Program-made: the position numbers and the translations under genes
The notes under the pieces: generated by a model
The model's database searches: none
What the model saw: only the letters and a program-made list of their open reading frames with translations
Told to the model about the DNA's origin: nothing
Source: Prinia subflava
Lineage: Eukaryota; Chordata; Aves; Passeriformes; Cisticolidae
Length of the DNA stretch: 64,000 nt
Direction: 5' to 3'
Assembly (NCBI RefSeq): GCF_021018805.1
Contig: NC_086266.1
Coordinates: forward strand, 3,038,001-3,102,000
Shown here: positions 47,301-59,000 of the stretch, in pieces
Layout: each line of letters begins with the position of its first letter
Numbering within the stretch: position 1 is the first letter of the stretch

Positions 47301-48355
47301 AGTGAGAAGGTCTTTATTCACTGGCAGCAGTCCCTAAATGTAAATAACCAGCAAAGAAAAACCTTCTGCTGGGAGGGGGATTTTCTGAATCGTGTTCTTT
47401 GCCCCTTTTTCACCAACAGGTTATTTTTTGTTGACATCGTGTCTTTTTCCCAAGAATTAATATGGATTGCAAACATAACTGACGTGGTTAATGCTTATCC
47501 AACGTGGATGCTTATCCAATTACTGCCTGCAAAACTTTTATGTCACAAATAATCTGGAGAGCACGCCTGAAACCCTGGCCAGGCTGGAGTCAGTGGAATT
47601 CCTCTGTGTGCTGAGGGAGGTCGGGATTTTCTTGGAAGCACTTTACAGTAGCAAAAACAAATGCAGTCAGGAAAAGGGATGGGTTTGTGTTTTCAGGTGA
47701 GGGAAAACCACCAAATCCTCTTGGCAACCAAGTCTTAAATGACAAAATAACATTCCTTTGCAGAAGCACCCTTTTAAAGCACACAATCAGCACTAAAAAA
47801 CATCATTTTCACTTCTACATTAATAACCCAGCCAGGGATTTGTGGGGAAACAAACATTGGGGAAAGTGTCAGTCAACAGAACAGATGCTGAAAGCTGTAA
47901 GAGGCTTATATGGAGATTATATTCACAATGTATTTCAGGAATATATGTATTTTCTGTCTCCAAATTCTATTAGCTGGGGAGTGTCCAGCAGCTTATGGGC
48001 ACTGAGGCTCATCTAGAGGCTCACCCACAGACCCTGCACAGAAACAGAGCCAGGAAAGGCTCCTGTACCTCCAACACCACTGGTGCTCATGGACAAAAAA
48101 TTTCATTTAAAACTCTTGGAGAAGGAGAGAAACAGGTCACCTGCCTGCTGCCATCTCAGGAATCTGTAAGAAATGCTGGCTGAAGACATGTGGAAAGCTG
48201 AGAGTGGCAAATAGACCAATTAATGCCAGGCCTTTAATTGCCATGGGAGGTCACCAAGGGAGATGTGGATTTTGAGCAGGGTGTGGTCTGGAAAAAGGAA
48301 CTGCCAGCAGCCACTGTTGAAATCCCACTGCAGGGCAGAAGAGCAGATCAGCTAC
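41306..48355. other. Intergenic, nothing recognised apart from simple repeats
   Basis: No exon or RNA gene is seen. A-rich low complexity lies at about 45841-45922. GC-richer blocks at about 43.1-43.7 kb and 44.95-45.5 kb have chance open frames without motifs. Confidence 0.5.
45841..45922. repeat. A-rich low-complexity tract (CAAA / AAAAG)
   Basis: Runs of A are broken by CC, C and G (AAAAAAACCC, CAAACAAACA, AAAAAAAAGA). It is possibly a decayed A-tail. Confidence 0.85.
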
Positions 48356-48385
48356 TTTGAATATTAATAATTATTAATATTCAAA
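48356..48385. repeat. Perfect 30-bp AT palindrome
   Basis: The 30 bases equal their own reverse complement, with half-site TTTGAATATTAATAA. A further partial copy of the arm (TTGAATATTAATAATT) lies at 48415-48430. The palindrome could extrude as a cruciform. Confidence 0.95.
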
Positions 48386-48427
48386 ATAATAATTATAATA
48401 TTAAAATCAATGAGTTGAATATTAATA

Positions 48428-48451
48428 ATTCCTGCTTGAAAAAGCAGGAAT
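48428..48451. repeat. 10-bp stem, GAAA-loop hairpin
   Basis: ATTCCTGCTT (48428-48437) and AAGCAGGAAT (48442-48451) pair perfectly around GAAA, a GNRA tetraloop. There is no T-run after it, and no RNA gene is known to me here. Confidence 0.85.
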
Positions 48452-51400
48452 ACAATAAATAGGGAGAAGGGAAGGAGCCTGTTGGTGATTTAGAAGCCTG
48501 CTAGTGTTTAGAAAAACAAGGGATGAAGAATAAACTGGTGTCCATTGTCCCACAACAGAAGTGCTGTGTTCTCCCTCTGCTGTGACTTGTTTACATGTCG
48601 AAGCCACCAGTTTGAAAAGCAGACCAGACCAGGAGTTGTGTTAATTTAATCTGCTTTTCCCTGCAGAAGGGAAACGATTTGTCAACTCATACTCTCTCTA
48701 CTTTATCATGGTTTGTCTCTCATTTCCCAGTTTATTCTGATGCTGGAGTTTCATCAGGATGTAGCCCATGACAGCAAACCCCCAAAACCAAACCAACCCC
48801 AAAATTTTCCTTCCTTGTGAAGATTTGGCACGGTTCATTTAGATGTATTAATCTATGTATTGATATATTATCATTATATAAGCATTATTTTTCAATTCCA
48901 CTGCTCCTCTGTAGCCAGAATGGTCAATGTCTATAAAGGGACTTTACAATGTCTTATAAGGGCTTGTAATTATAACAGAATAATATTCAGTACCTTGTGA
49001 TAGGTACTATTTAATAAAAAGTCTTGACTGCTCAGATTTTGTGATTGAGTTGTTATTCATGGTGGGAAATTGCAGGCAGCTGCTGAAATAATAAATAGAT
49101 CTGATTCATGTGATTTTCCTTTTTGCATCTCTTTTTTTGCTTGTATCTTCTACTCAGCTTCTTATTCAGCCTTGGCTGATTTCTGTCTTGTTATCTTGAA
49201 CTGCTAAAATTAGACTTTATTCTTGGATGCCATCAACACAATAGGCAGATGCAGACCTCTGTTCTGCAGAAACATCTTGGGACAAAAGCTAATGAAAACT
49301 TTTGTTGATGTACTGAATGCACACATGAAGGATGCTCACACCTAGGTGGTGCTAAACCTTGGGGTCAGGTCTGAACACTTGGACCCCACTGAATTCAGCC
49401 AGGGCCATTACACTCTTTAAACTTTAAAAAACACCCCAGCTTGCACAAAGAACTGGAAAAACAGGAACAAACCAAGATATTACAATTGGAAAAATTTAGC
49501 TTGCTGGACACAATGAACAGAGCAAGGAAATTCGAGGTTGTTATATATATATTTATCTGCATAATTTTCGGAGAAGTTCTGTAGTGCCTTTAGAGGATAA
49601 ATCAAAATATTTCAGTGCTTACTGAAAGATAATGGAGAGCACTTCCTATGAGTGTCTAGCAGTTAGACAGGGCTCAAACAACAGAGTTGTAAAAGCAAGG
49701 GAGAAATGTGTGAGGGGACTGACAGGGGCTACTGAGGAATGTGAAAAGTTGGATTTCAGAGCTCCTGAGTTGGCTGTAAGAGTGAGGGAGCTGATGTGGT
49801 GTGGATCACACAGAGGATCCACACTTTAAGGACACGTTCAGGGTGTCCTCAAAATGTGGATCCCATGAGATTTGTGTCCAGGTGCTGCTCAGGAAAGCCC
49901 TGGAAGGAACTCCTGGGTTACTCTGCAGCATTTCCCAAAGTGATGTTTGGGGAGTCCTTATTGCACCTCCCTGATTGTTTTCTGAGTGAGAGATTTCTCC
50001 TCTTTCTCTCTGACATTTAACAACCTCCTCACTCAGGAAATGTCTGCAGAGGAGCAGCTGCTGCTGTTCCTTTGTGGAAAACAAAGTCCTTGCTGGTTGC
50101 ACACACAGTTCTGTTAACCCACACTTACACTGGCAGCTTCCACGGGGTTCCATTCCTGCCAGAGCAGAATGCTGACATCCTTTAGCCTTTCTGTTTAATG
50201 CACTCATTTGAGGAATTATTAAATACAATTAACTGGCAAAAAGTATTTGGAAAGCTGAAAGAAATGGCAATGGCTCTGGGAGATTGATGGTGCCTGGTGG
50301 GGATAAGGGTTGCCAAATGCAGTGGGGAAACTGAGGCACAGAGAGTGGAATTAACTACAGACCTGCACTGGTGCCTCTGTAATCCCCCTGCAGTGCTCTG
50401 TTCTCTTTTCCTCTCTTCTTGCTTAAAACACTTCATTTTCATCAGCTGAAGTAGCACAGGAGAGGGATTTTTTTCAGTGAGATATATAATATTCCTTACA
50501 GTGAAGCAGTCTTTATAATAAATATACTAATTTTCAGTGCACTTCTCCTTTAAACAACAGTTTCCTTGTCAGTGCTGAGTGGAGTTTCTTTGTATTGTGG
50601 GAAAATCAGTGACTTCAGACCTGGAATCCTGTGCTGGGCAGGAGGGAAGAAGGAAAAGAGAGAGTGTTAAATCATAATTGATATGATGTATGGCAATGTT
50701 TTTCCACATCATTTAACTACTGTGACATTCAGCCCATGAAAAAAAAATTGTGTGGGTTTTAACACCTGAAGTCATGAACAGAAACGTGGCTTGGTTTGGT
50801 TCTTTTTAAAATTTTGTTTTAGACCAAGAGAAAGCTCAAACTTGGCAGCACCTGGGAAGAACAATGCTTTTCTTAACCACACCAAGAGGAAGCAGTTGTG
50901 GAAACATCCTTGGAAAAGGGCAAGAACATGATGGAGGGGAGTTTATCAGGGGAAAAGAAAGAGATTCCCTCCTCTGCAGTCCGTGTTCACATTGCTAACA
51001 AGGGTGTTGAGTGACTAAGGCCTGCATATTTGTGCCCATCTGTCTGCTAAGTATTAACTCATCTTGCATGAGCCACCACACTCTCAACAGATGGCAACAG
51101 CTCCCAATCACTTCTCATTTAATTCAGCTTTGGACTGATAACCCCGAGCTCCCGTGGAACTTAGAGGGAATCTTTTGTTCCTCGAGCCAATAAAAGTACA
51201 AAGCCCTTTAATGTCACCACTCTTCTGAACTGTTCACTGTCATGGACTGCTTCTACCAAACTTTCCTTTTTATTTTTTAAGGAAAAGAAACACACTGAAG
51301 CACATCACGCTGCACTGAGGGAGATTTACAGACCATATTTCACACAGAGACACACCTCAGGGAGATTGTGGCAGCCCAAGGGGGCACATTCATATAAAAT

Positions 51401-53759
51401 AAAACACTTTGGTGTCCATATACCAGCTCTGCTTCCAGGAGTGGGTGAAAATGTTTTTGTTTTGGATCCATTCTCACATGCTGCAAGATATTGGAGATCT
51501 ACAAAGGTGATAACTGGAAAAGAATTTGATACCCTTGGTGGAAATCCAAGTATTTAAGTGAAGTTGCCTATGTGTTTTTTTGTGGTGAACAAGATAAGAA
51601 TTAAGTCTCTAAGGTTAATATCCAGTATGATGCACTGAAACCTTACAGATGAGAAAGCAGCCATTCCTCTTAATTGCTTCAATTTCAGATTATTTAATTT
51701 CATTCTTAAAGAAAAATCACTTTATTGCAGTGAGCAACAGCATCTTCCCATTATTTCAAGAATTCTTTGGTGAAGTTCTGTGGTTTATTTATGGGAGGAG
51801 CATGGAACCTGTGAGAAGTCATTGCAGCATCGTGGTTTGCCAGCTTGGGCCATGGTTTTGGCTGTGAATTAAAGTTTCTCTGAGTTTATCATCTGCTTTT
51901 ACCTCCATGACAATATTTGATATCGAAGAGGAGAAAGGATTTGTCTAGACCTATTAGCTGGATCTATATTTTATGAAAATAACACCCCACTTATAAACAT
52001 TTTTACCTCCAAGAGCTTTTGCATTAATAAAATGACAAGTATAAAGATCATTCAAAAGCTTCAAGCAGCCCTTGATATTAGAAAGCCCTATTAGCAGGCT
52101 ATTTTTTCTTTTAAAATATGTTTCCAGAATTTATGGGAAATCTTAGCATTCAGGGCACCTACTTGAACTTTTGGGGATGTTGCCCTGAGTTCATAGTGTT
52201 ATTCTGTTTAATGGTAATTTTATTCCATGTGAAGGAGTTCACTGCACCTCTTTTACCCTAATTTTAACAATTCAGAGCCCCAAAGCCCTGCATTCCTCAC
52301 AAAACTGGATGGAAGTTTATATTTTCCACTGCTCAAAAGGGGTAGAAGATTGATGGTACAGACTTCATTACATTTAATTTAATGAAAAACATGACTTTGC
52401 TTACTATTGCTGTGAGAAGTGCAGGGATGTTAATGCTCACCATCTGCTGTAGCATGTACATGGCAAAAGTAAAAACTACTTGTTTGTGGTATCTTGCCAA
52501 CAAAAAAAGAAAGAAACAGGATTTGTTTGCTATTTATAAATCTCTCTCTCTCTCTCTCTCTCTCAAAAGTTAATGAATAATGAATTATTAATGGCTAAGT
52601 ACAATTAAATGCAAAAAAATTTAGGTTTTATGCTATACATAAAGATGTTTGTGCATGATACTGATGCTCACAGTTCTCCCATTTTCATTTTCAGATATCC
52701 ACCATGGGGAGAACAGAAGAAATCTTCTAAATGCCTCAATCCTCCACCTTTTGCATTCCTTCAAGGGGTGTAAAAGCACAGGAACCTGCTGTGAGTGAGA
52801 AGTTGAAGGATCAGGCCTTAATATGATTTGGACAATTTAGTTGAAGTAATTATTTTAATCTCTTTTGATTCTGGTATTTTTTTTCACTTGACTTTTTTCA
52901 TAATCACCTTTTCTCTGCAGGAATCCTTGCCTCATCAAGCTTTATTCATCTATTTATTTTCCAGTTCAAATGGGCTGAGACGAGTCAGTCCAAAAGGGAA
53001 AGAAAATTAAAAGAGTGAAATACATACTTTTAAAAGTATTTTCTCTTTTCCATTTGGTAAAGCAGAACATTGTAACAAACAGAGCTGTCAGATGCTTTTA
53101 TTATGATGTTTTGGAATAGAATATTTTACCTTTCTTGGCCAGTGTTCTATCCCACCCTGAGATGCTGAGGTCAATAATTCACTCTGAAATTACCATTGTT
53201 TATAGTAGGAAGTTTTGGGTCAATTCCATTGATATGGGAATGGGAAGCAGGTAATTTTTGTTTTGAAAGTCAGGCTGTGTGATGTCAGTGGCTTCTGATC
53301 ACCACATCTGTAAAGAAGATAAAAATGCACATCCCCTGATGTGGATCTCAGCTGGAGCTGTGTTTGAAACGTCTCTGATTGGAAGAGATGATTCTGTGAA
53401 ATCATTATTATCTTTCATCGCTGATTGTAAGAGATGGTTCCGTGGAATAATTAAAAAAAAAAAACCAACCAAACCCTGTGTTGTGTTCTCTGAAAATGTC
53501 AGTGCTGCTGAGAGTGCCACCCCAGGCCCATGGGGTTTTTTGGGAGGCCCTGAGTGCAGGACAAGAAGAATTTCCCAGCAGAGAAGAGTTGCTCCCTCCT
53601 CATCCCCATCCATTTCTGCTCCTGGGCCCTGAAGGGAGTTTCATATCCCACAGCAGCTCACTGTGCCAATGCTTCTCTTCTGCCCTTTCCTACATCGTGG
53701 ACACGTCATTAAAATGTAATTTAAACCAGTTTGGAACAGTCAGGGGCAAGTGGCAGGGC
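48452..53759. other. Intergenic, nothing recognised apart from a TC run
   Basis: No exon, RNA gene or identifiable mobile element is seen. A (TC)12 microsatellite lies at 52541-52564. Confidence 0.55.
52541..52564. repeat. (TC)12 microsatellite
   Basis: Twelve uninterrupted TC units. Confidence 0.95.
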
Positions 53760-53866
53760 TTTAGGTTATGAGAGAAATAGGATAGGTTCTAGGTTTCTAG
53801 GATAGGTTGAGTAGTAAATAAAATAATTTCACGTGAATGTGAGAGAAGGAGACAGCCAGACCCTAA
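53760..53866 (+). repeat. Dispersed repeat family A, copy 1
   Basis: It shares TTTAGGTTATGAGAGAAAT, TTGAGTAGTAAATAAAATAA, TTTCAYGTGAATGTGAG and GAAGGAGACAGCCAGA with 55031-55126, in order and orientation. It holds an extra internal duplication of a TAGGATAGGTT-like unit. The family is not recognised. Confidence 0.85.
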
Positions 53867-55030
53867 CTAAATGAAATGTGAACCTTGTATAAATTATTCA
53901 CCAAAACAAATGCTTATTTTCTTCCCACTACAGAGCCCCTATTTGGTATTTTCTTTACCCAGCTGGATATGGGATATCTTCACCTCTCAAGTGGCTTGAA
54001 TGCAAATACATAAATTTATCTTGTTTAATTTTAAACCTATTGCTTTTGGCTATCTCTTTGGGAAGTATGACTGCACAGATTGTGATGGCAGTTGTAACTC
54101 GAGATGCAAGCACACCACAATAAGAAAGAAAAGGTTCATATTCAGGTTAATACAATCCATGCCTTATTTTTAGTTTCACTCCTTAAAGAAAAAAAATCTA
54201 CTCTGTTTCCTGATGGACTAAATAAATAAATGTTTCTAAATAAAACAGGAAGGAGTGGAATAATTTTTTTTTTTAATGGTTGTTATTAATGGGCCTGCCA
54301 AGTGGTGAATCATTTGCAGAGTGGAAGGTTAAATGCACATAATGTAAAACAGCACCTCTAAAATGTTAGGAATAGCAAGATTTAAATACTGAGCAATGTT
54401 CCTGAAGCTCAGAAGCATTAAACAACTGCTGAAACTCTTTGACCTCACTAGGCCTGTAAACAATATGCATTTTATGTTTAAAAAATGTCACATTAGGGAA
54501 GTTTGGCAAGGTGCCTGTAAATGTGAATGTGTTGGGTTTGGCTTTTCCCTCCTTGGGAGTCCCTGCTACAATCACTTTCAACTAAGAATGAAGCAGAGCA
54601 GCTGATAATTTTTGAAATAATTCTTTGTTCTTGTCACTTGCCCTTTCTGAGCCTCTTGTTTAGGTGATCCTTTTTTAGATGAGTACATCCTTTTTGCATT
54701 GACAGTCCTTTTACACTATATAAATACATTTTAAATTAATGCTCTGGCTGTTAACACTAGTGCAAATCTGCAACCCCAGTGTCACCTGGACTAATCCATT
54801 AAACCTCCAAGGCTTCTGTGTGAACCCTGTAATTCTTGTTGGTGAGTGTTGATTTGAAACAGCAGGAGCTGTGCAGGGGGATCCCCACCATCCAGCAGGA
54901 TTGCCCAGAGGATTGCAATCTAAATTGGAAAATTAGGCAACAAAATTAGGTAACACAGGCAAGGATGGGTGACCCTGGTGATGTTCCAGACTGGACTGGG
55001 GTCCCCTGGGCCTTGCCCCAGTGCCAGTGA

Positions 55031-55126
55031 TTTAGGTTATGAGAGAAATGCTTTTCTAGGATAAATTGAGTAGTAAATAAAATAATTTCATGTGAATGTG
55101 AGGGAAGGAGACAGCCAGAACCTAAG
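55031..55126 (+). repeat. Dispersed repeat family A, copy 2
   Basis: This is the partner of 53760-53866, 1.27 kb away. Identity is high over about 95 bases. Weaker similarity may continue upstream (the GGGGCAAGTGGCAGG versus GCCCCAGTGCCAG area). Confidence 0.85.
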
Positions 55127-55961
55127 ATTGCTTCCCAAGGAAGTCACCAGCTCTGTGGCTTGTGCACAGCCTGAGTTTGTGAATGCATCCTGCTTGCTCT
55201 GTTTCAGAGCATCAAAGAGCAGCATCCTGCCCATGATTGCCTCTGGATGTGCTCCCTGTGACTCAGCTTTTGAGGCAGGTCTGCTTTAGGGAGTGCAGAT
55301 TTTGGTGCAGTGTTGCCTTAGTTTTTCTGAGATTTTTTTAAAACTTTCTACTTGCTTATAAGATGGAGTCAGTTCTTTAGTTTCTGTGCAATATTAAGGG
55401 TCAGTTTTTCACTTTCTCATGCTTTGGAACATAAACAACCTTTCTTGTTTTTGTTCACTGTCCTTTGCTTACATATTTCCAGCCTGAAAATAATGTTGGT
55501 TGACAGCTGGTCTGGCCAGTGGGGTGAAGGGGTAGCAACCCCAGGAGCCAATCTGCTACCAAACCCACAAAATTATAAAAAGAAAATAAACAGGCTGGCC
55601 CTTTTTTTTCAGTGGGGAGCAGCTTTCACTGAAGACCTCTGCTTCTGTGTTGTTGATTTTGCGTTCCAAGCAACAGTGCAGACTCGTGGCACTGCTGGAA
55701 TTCCAGCCCAGGGTCAGAGGAGAGGATGTGGCAGAGATGATGTTCATCTCCAGAAAGGAAAAAAAACAAAAGAAGAGGAGCTGGTAAAGTGGAAAGCTTT
55801 GGGTAACTAGGAATTTTGGATTCCAGACAAAGGTAAACCTCCTGCTGGTTCCCAGCCCTCAGTGTTTTGGAACATTTATGCCATCATCCGTTCAAAGATT
55901 CTGGTTATGTCAGCTTGAATGTTGAATTTTTGTGATGTGTTCCCTCCATAAAGGTTCTGCA

Positions 55962-56024
55962 TGCTGGAATTCACTCCCTTCCCCAGAGTGCCTTTGCTGG
56001 AATTCACTCCCTTCCCCAGAGTGC
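55962..56024. repeat. 33-bp tandem duplication
   Basis: Thirty identical bases beginning TGCTGGAATTCACTCCCTTC occur at 55962-55991 and 55995-56024 with a three-base joint. This is an exact, therefore recent, duplication. Confidence 0.95.
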
Positions 56025-59000
56025 AGTTATTCAGGAACACAACACAACACACACACACAGAGAGGGGGAAAAAAAGAAATCTGACACTAATGACCTTACT
56101 TTTAATATGCAAAATGTCCAGATAAATGAATGCAATGGGGGTGGTGACAGGGAGGATGACTACTGGGAGATGTGACACAGAGGTGACCTGTTTGCTCCTC
56201 TGACTGCTGTGGAGCTAATTAAACACAACATCCCTAGAAATAAAGTGCTGGAGAGGGGCTGAGTAGTGAGTTGCTCTCACTGCATATGTCACTTGGGATT
56301 ATGATTATACCCATTGCTAAAAGGCAGTTGAATAAGCAAACGTTGTTTTGCAGGAAGTGGGAAAAAAAATTCCATCTATCCTACTCCTCAGTGAGACATG
56401 AAATGTATAATTCCAGTAATGAGCACTGGAAGTATGAGCTGTGTTCTAGGCCATTTGGGTTATATTTTAATCCTTCCTTCTTCCCCTGTTCTGTTTAAAG
56501 AGAAGGAAAAATGATTTTATGTAACAAATGCAATTTGTTGTAGTAGCAGTGCATATCTGGGGCTTTATGCTGGAAACTCTCAGTGCTTTAAGGCTTTGGG
56601 GCTTTGGTAATTTTATTGCCCAACTCCTCCATCACTGGCCAAGCCACCTCAGCCCCACACCCTGGGCAGTGCAGATCACCCAGCCGAGGATCCCTGCAGG
56701 GAATCTGTTTGAATCTCAGGAAGATTTTGATACATTTCTGCTTTTATTTTTCCACTGCTCACTCATTTTTCCCCCTGGATGTGATGGGGCTGCTGCAAAA
56801 CCCCCAAACTTTCCAACCCCTGTGGCCACAGCCACGGTGTTGGTGTCACCACTGGTCTGGAGGTCACCCTCACATCTGGGGTGTCCCAGGGTGTGGATGT
56901 CCAGCTGAAGGTGGGGATGGGGCTGGGGGTGTGGGGGATTTGGCTTTCCTGTGCTGAGGGAGGGAGGAGAAGCTGGAATTGCCATCCTGTGTGAGGGAAG
57001 TGATGTTTTCTGTGTTTCCCCTGAGCCAGATCATTGGGATGAAACTGAAGCCTGTTCCTGCTTCTAAACACTTTCTGATTTTTCACCTGTTTTCAGCCCC
57101 CTCCTGGGTGCTCTTCCAACACCTAAATCAAAATCTAAATCACCTAAATCTCTGACCTGGCAGTTCCTGCTGTTGGCTCTCCCTGTCTGCTCTCCCTGCT
57201 GGGCACAGAGCATCACTGAAACCCCCCCGAGGCTGCAGGAGAAGGAGAAAAGCAGATCAGGAGGAGTGGGACAGCCTCAGATCTGTGATCACCTGGAATT
57301 CACATATGGGGCACCACAACCTGGGCTTTTTCTTTTACCCCTTTCCTCCTTTTGATGAAACAAGCAGAAAAGGAGAGGCCACTTCTGGCCACATCTTTAG
57401 CTGGTGACAAAAGTGAAGCCTTGGGTGGCGTTGTCACTGTCCATTCCACACCAGGGGCAGAGCTGCTGCTCAGATCATCCACATCAGCCTGTGCTGCTGC
57501 CACGGCCCCTTCTGCAGTGGATGCTCAGCCCAGCCCGTGCCAGACAAGCTCCATATGCTGAATTGTTGCTGAATTTGTTTTTCCAAAGGCTGTTCCAGCC
57601 CTGGGAGTGTTCCTCAGCTGCTGCAGAGCTCTGGGGTCACTCTGTGGCTGAGGGCTGAGGTCAGCACTGCCCCCTCTTCTCCTTCCAGTCAGTGGAGGGA
57701 GCTGATGCATGCACAATTATTAAGAAATGAATATATTCTTCTGCATTTCTTACTGAGGAGTAGAATCATAATTTATGCCACTAATTATCTTAATTTTTAC
57801 AGGAATCTTTCTGGACTACTTTTTCATAGACTGCTCTGGTAAATCTTCCTCCTTTTCACAAATTCCCATCAACAGAGGTACGGGTTAATTTGTACTACTG
57901 TGCTATATGTAGACACTCAAAAGGTGCTTAATTTCCATTGAAAATATTCATATGCAAATGCCCCATATTTTTGAAATAGTTGCAGTTCTGCTGAGGAGGT
58001 AGATCCGCCTCTATTGTACCACACAACAGATTTCTTTTATATTTAGATTTTTACTCTGAGAGGAGAGCACTGTACTCGCTGAAAATTGGAATGCCAAAAT
58101 GAAGAGCTGGCTTGGGATTGTCAAAAGGAGATGTTTTAAAATCAGGAATTGATTTTAATTGACAGAAACCGCTTTGCTGCCAGTTTCTGTCTCGTTGGTG
58201 TCCTTGTCCCTTGTCCCTGCCTTGCTGCCTGCCTGGCCCTGCCCTTTCTGTGTCTTGGTGAGGTGGTGAATTTTTGAAAGGTGTTCCCATGAGGGAACAC
58301 ATCTCTGAATTGTGTGGTTTTGAAGGGTGAGGTCTGTTTAGCAGAATTATCCTCTTTATGAAAAGGAAAAAAAAAAATTGGTACTTTTAAACATCTCTGG
58401 AGAGCAAATTTGGTTTGGGATTTATTTTTTTCTCAAACTACTCTAAATTATAGAAAAAAATTTTGTATTCTTGAGGTTCTCTTTAATGCTTGCAGGATAA
58501 ATACAATTCAGCAGGAGGAATTGGCTTTAAAAAGTATAAATTGTGGTCTGTTGCAGGACTGGAAGTATAATTTTAGTTTTATTTCTTGCATTGAACCATT
58601 CCTCCTTGTAGAGGGCTGGCATTGCTGAGTCAGAGTAGTGCTTTGAGCTGCTCCCAAACTGGTGACAGAACCTGCAAGATTTAACACAGCTTGTAATCTT
58701 TAAGGCTCTTTTAGATGTTTTGAGATATGTATGATTTTGAGGTATGATTTTTTTTTTGCGTGCATAGATTTACTTTGCTTTTAAACTGAGTGATTTTTAC
58801 TGAGAAAAATATTTCCAAGGTGGCAAAGAGTTAATATTTTTGTAAGAAGAGGAAACTCTGAAAGTGTCTTTATCCTGTAAATGAATGGGCAGACATTCAT
58901 TAATTTGAAATCCTCCATCTGATGCAAACCCCCCTGTCATGGGTCAGCTTTGCAAGCTGCTGAGAGACTGAAAATCAGAATGATTGGAAGCACAGCTATC

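Noticed and set aside
55352..55810. 152-codon open frame on the plus strand
   Set aside because: The composition looks random, there are no domains, and it overlaps frames on the other strand; length alone is not enough in 64 kb.
56600..57700. GC-richer block with 60-126 codon frames
   Set aside because: No recognisable protein family and no start or splice context favouring one frame.
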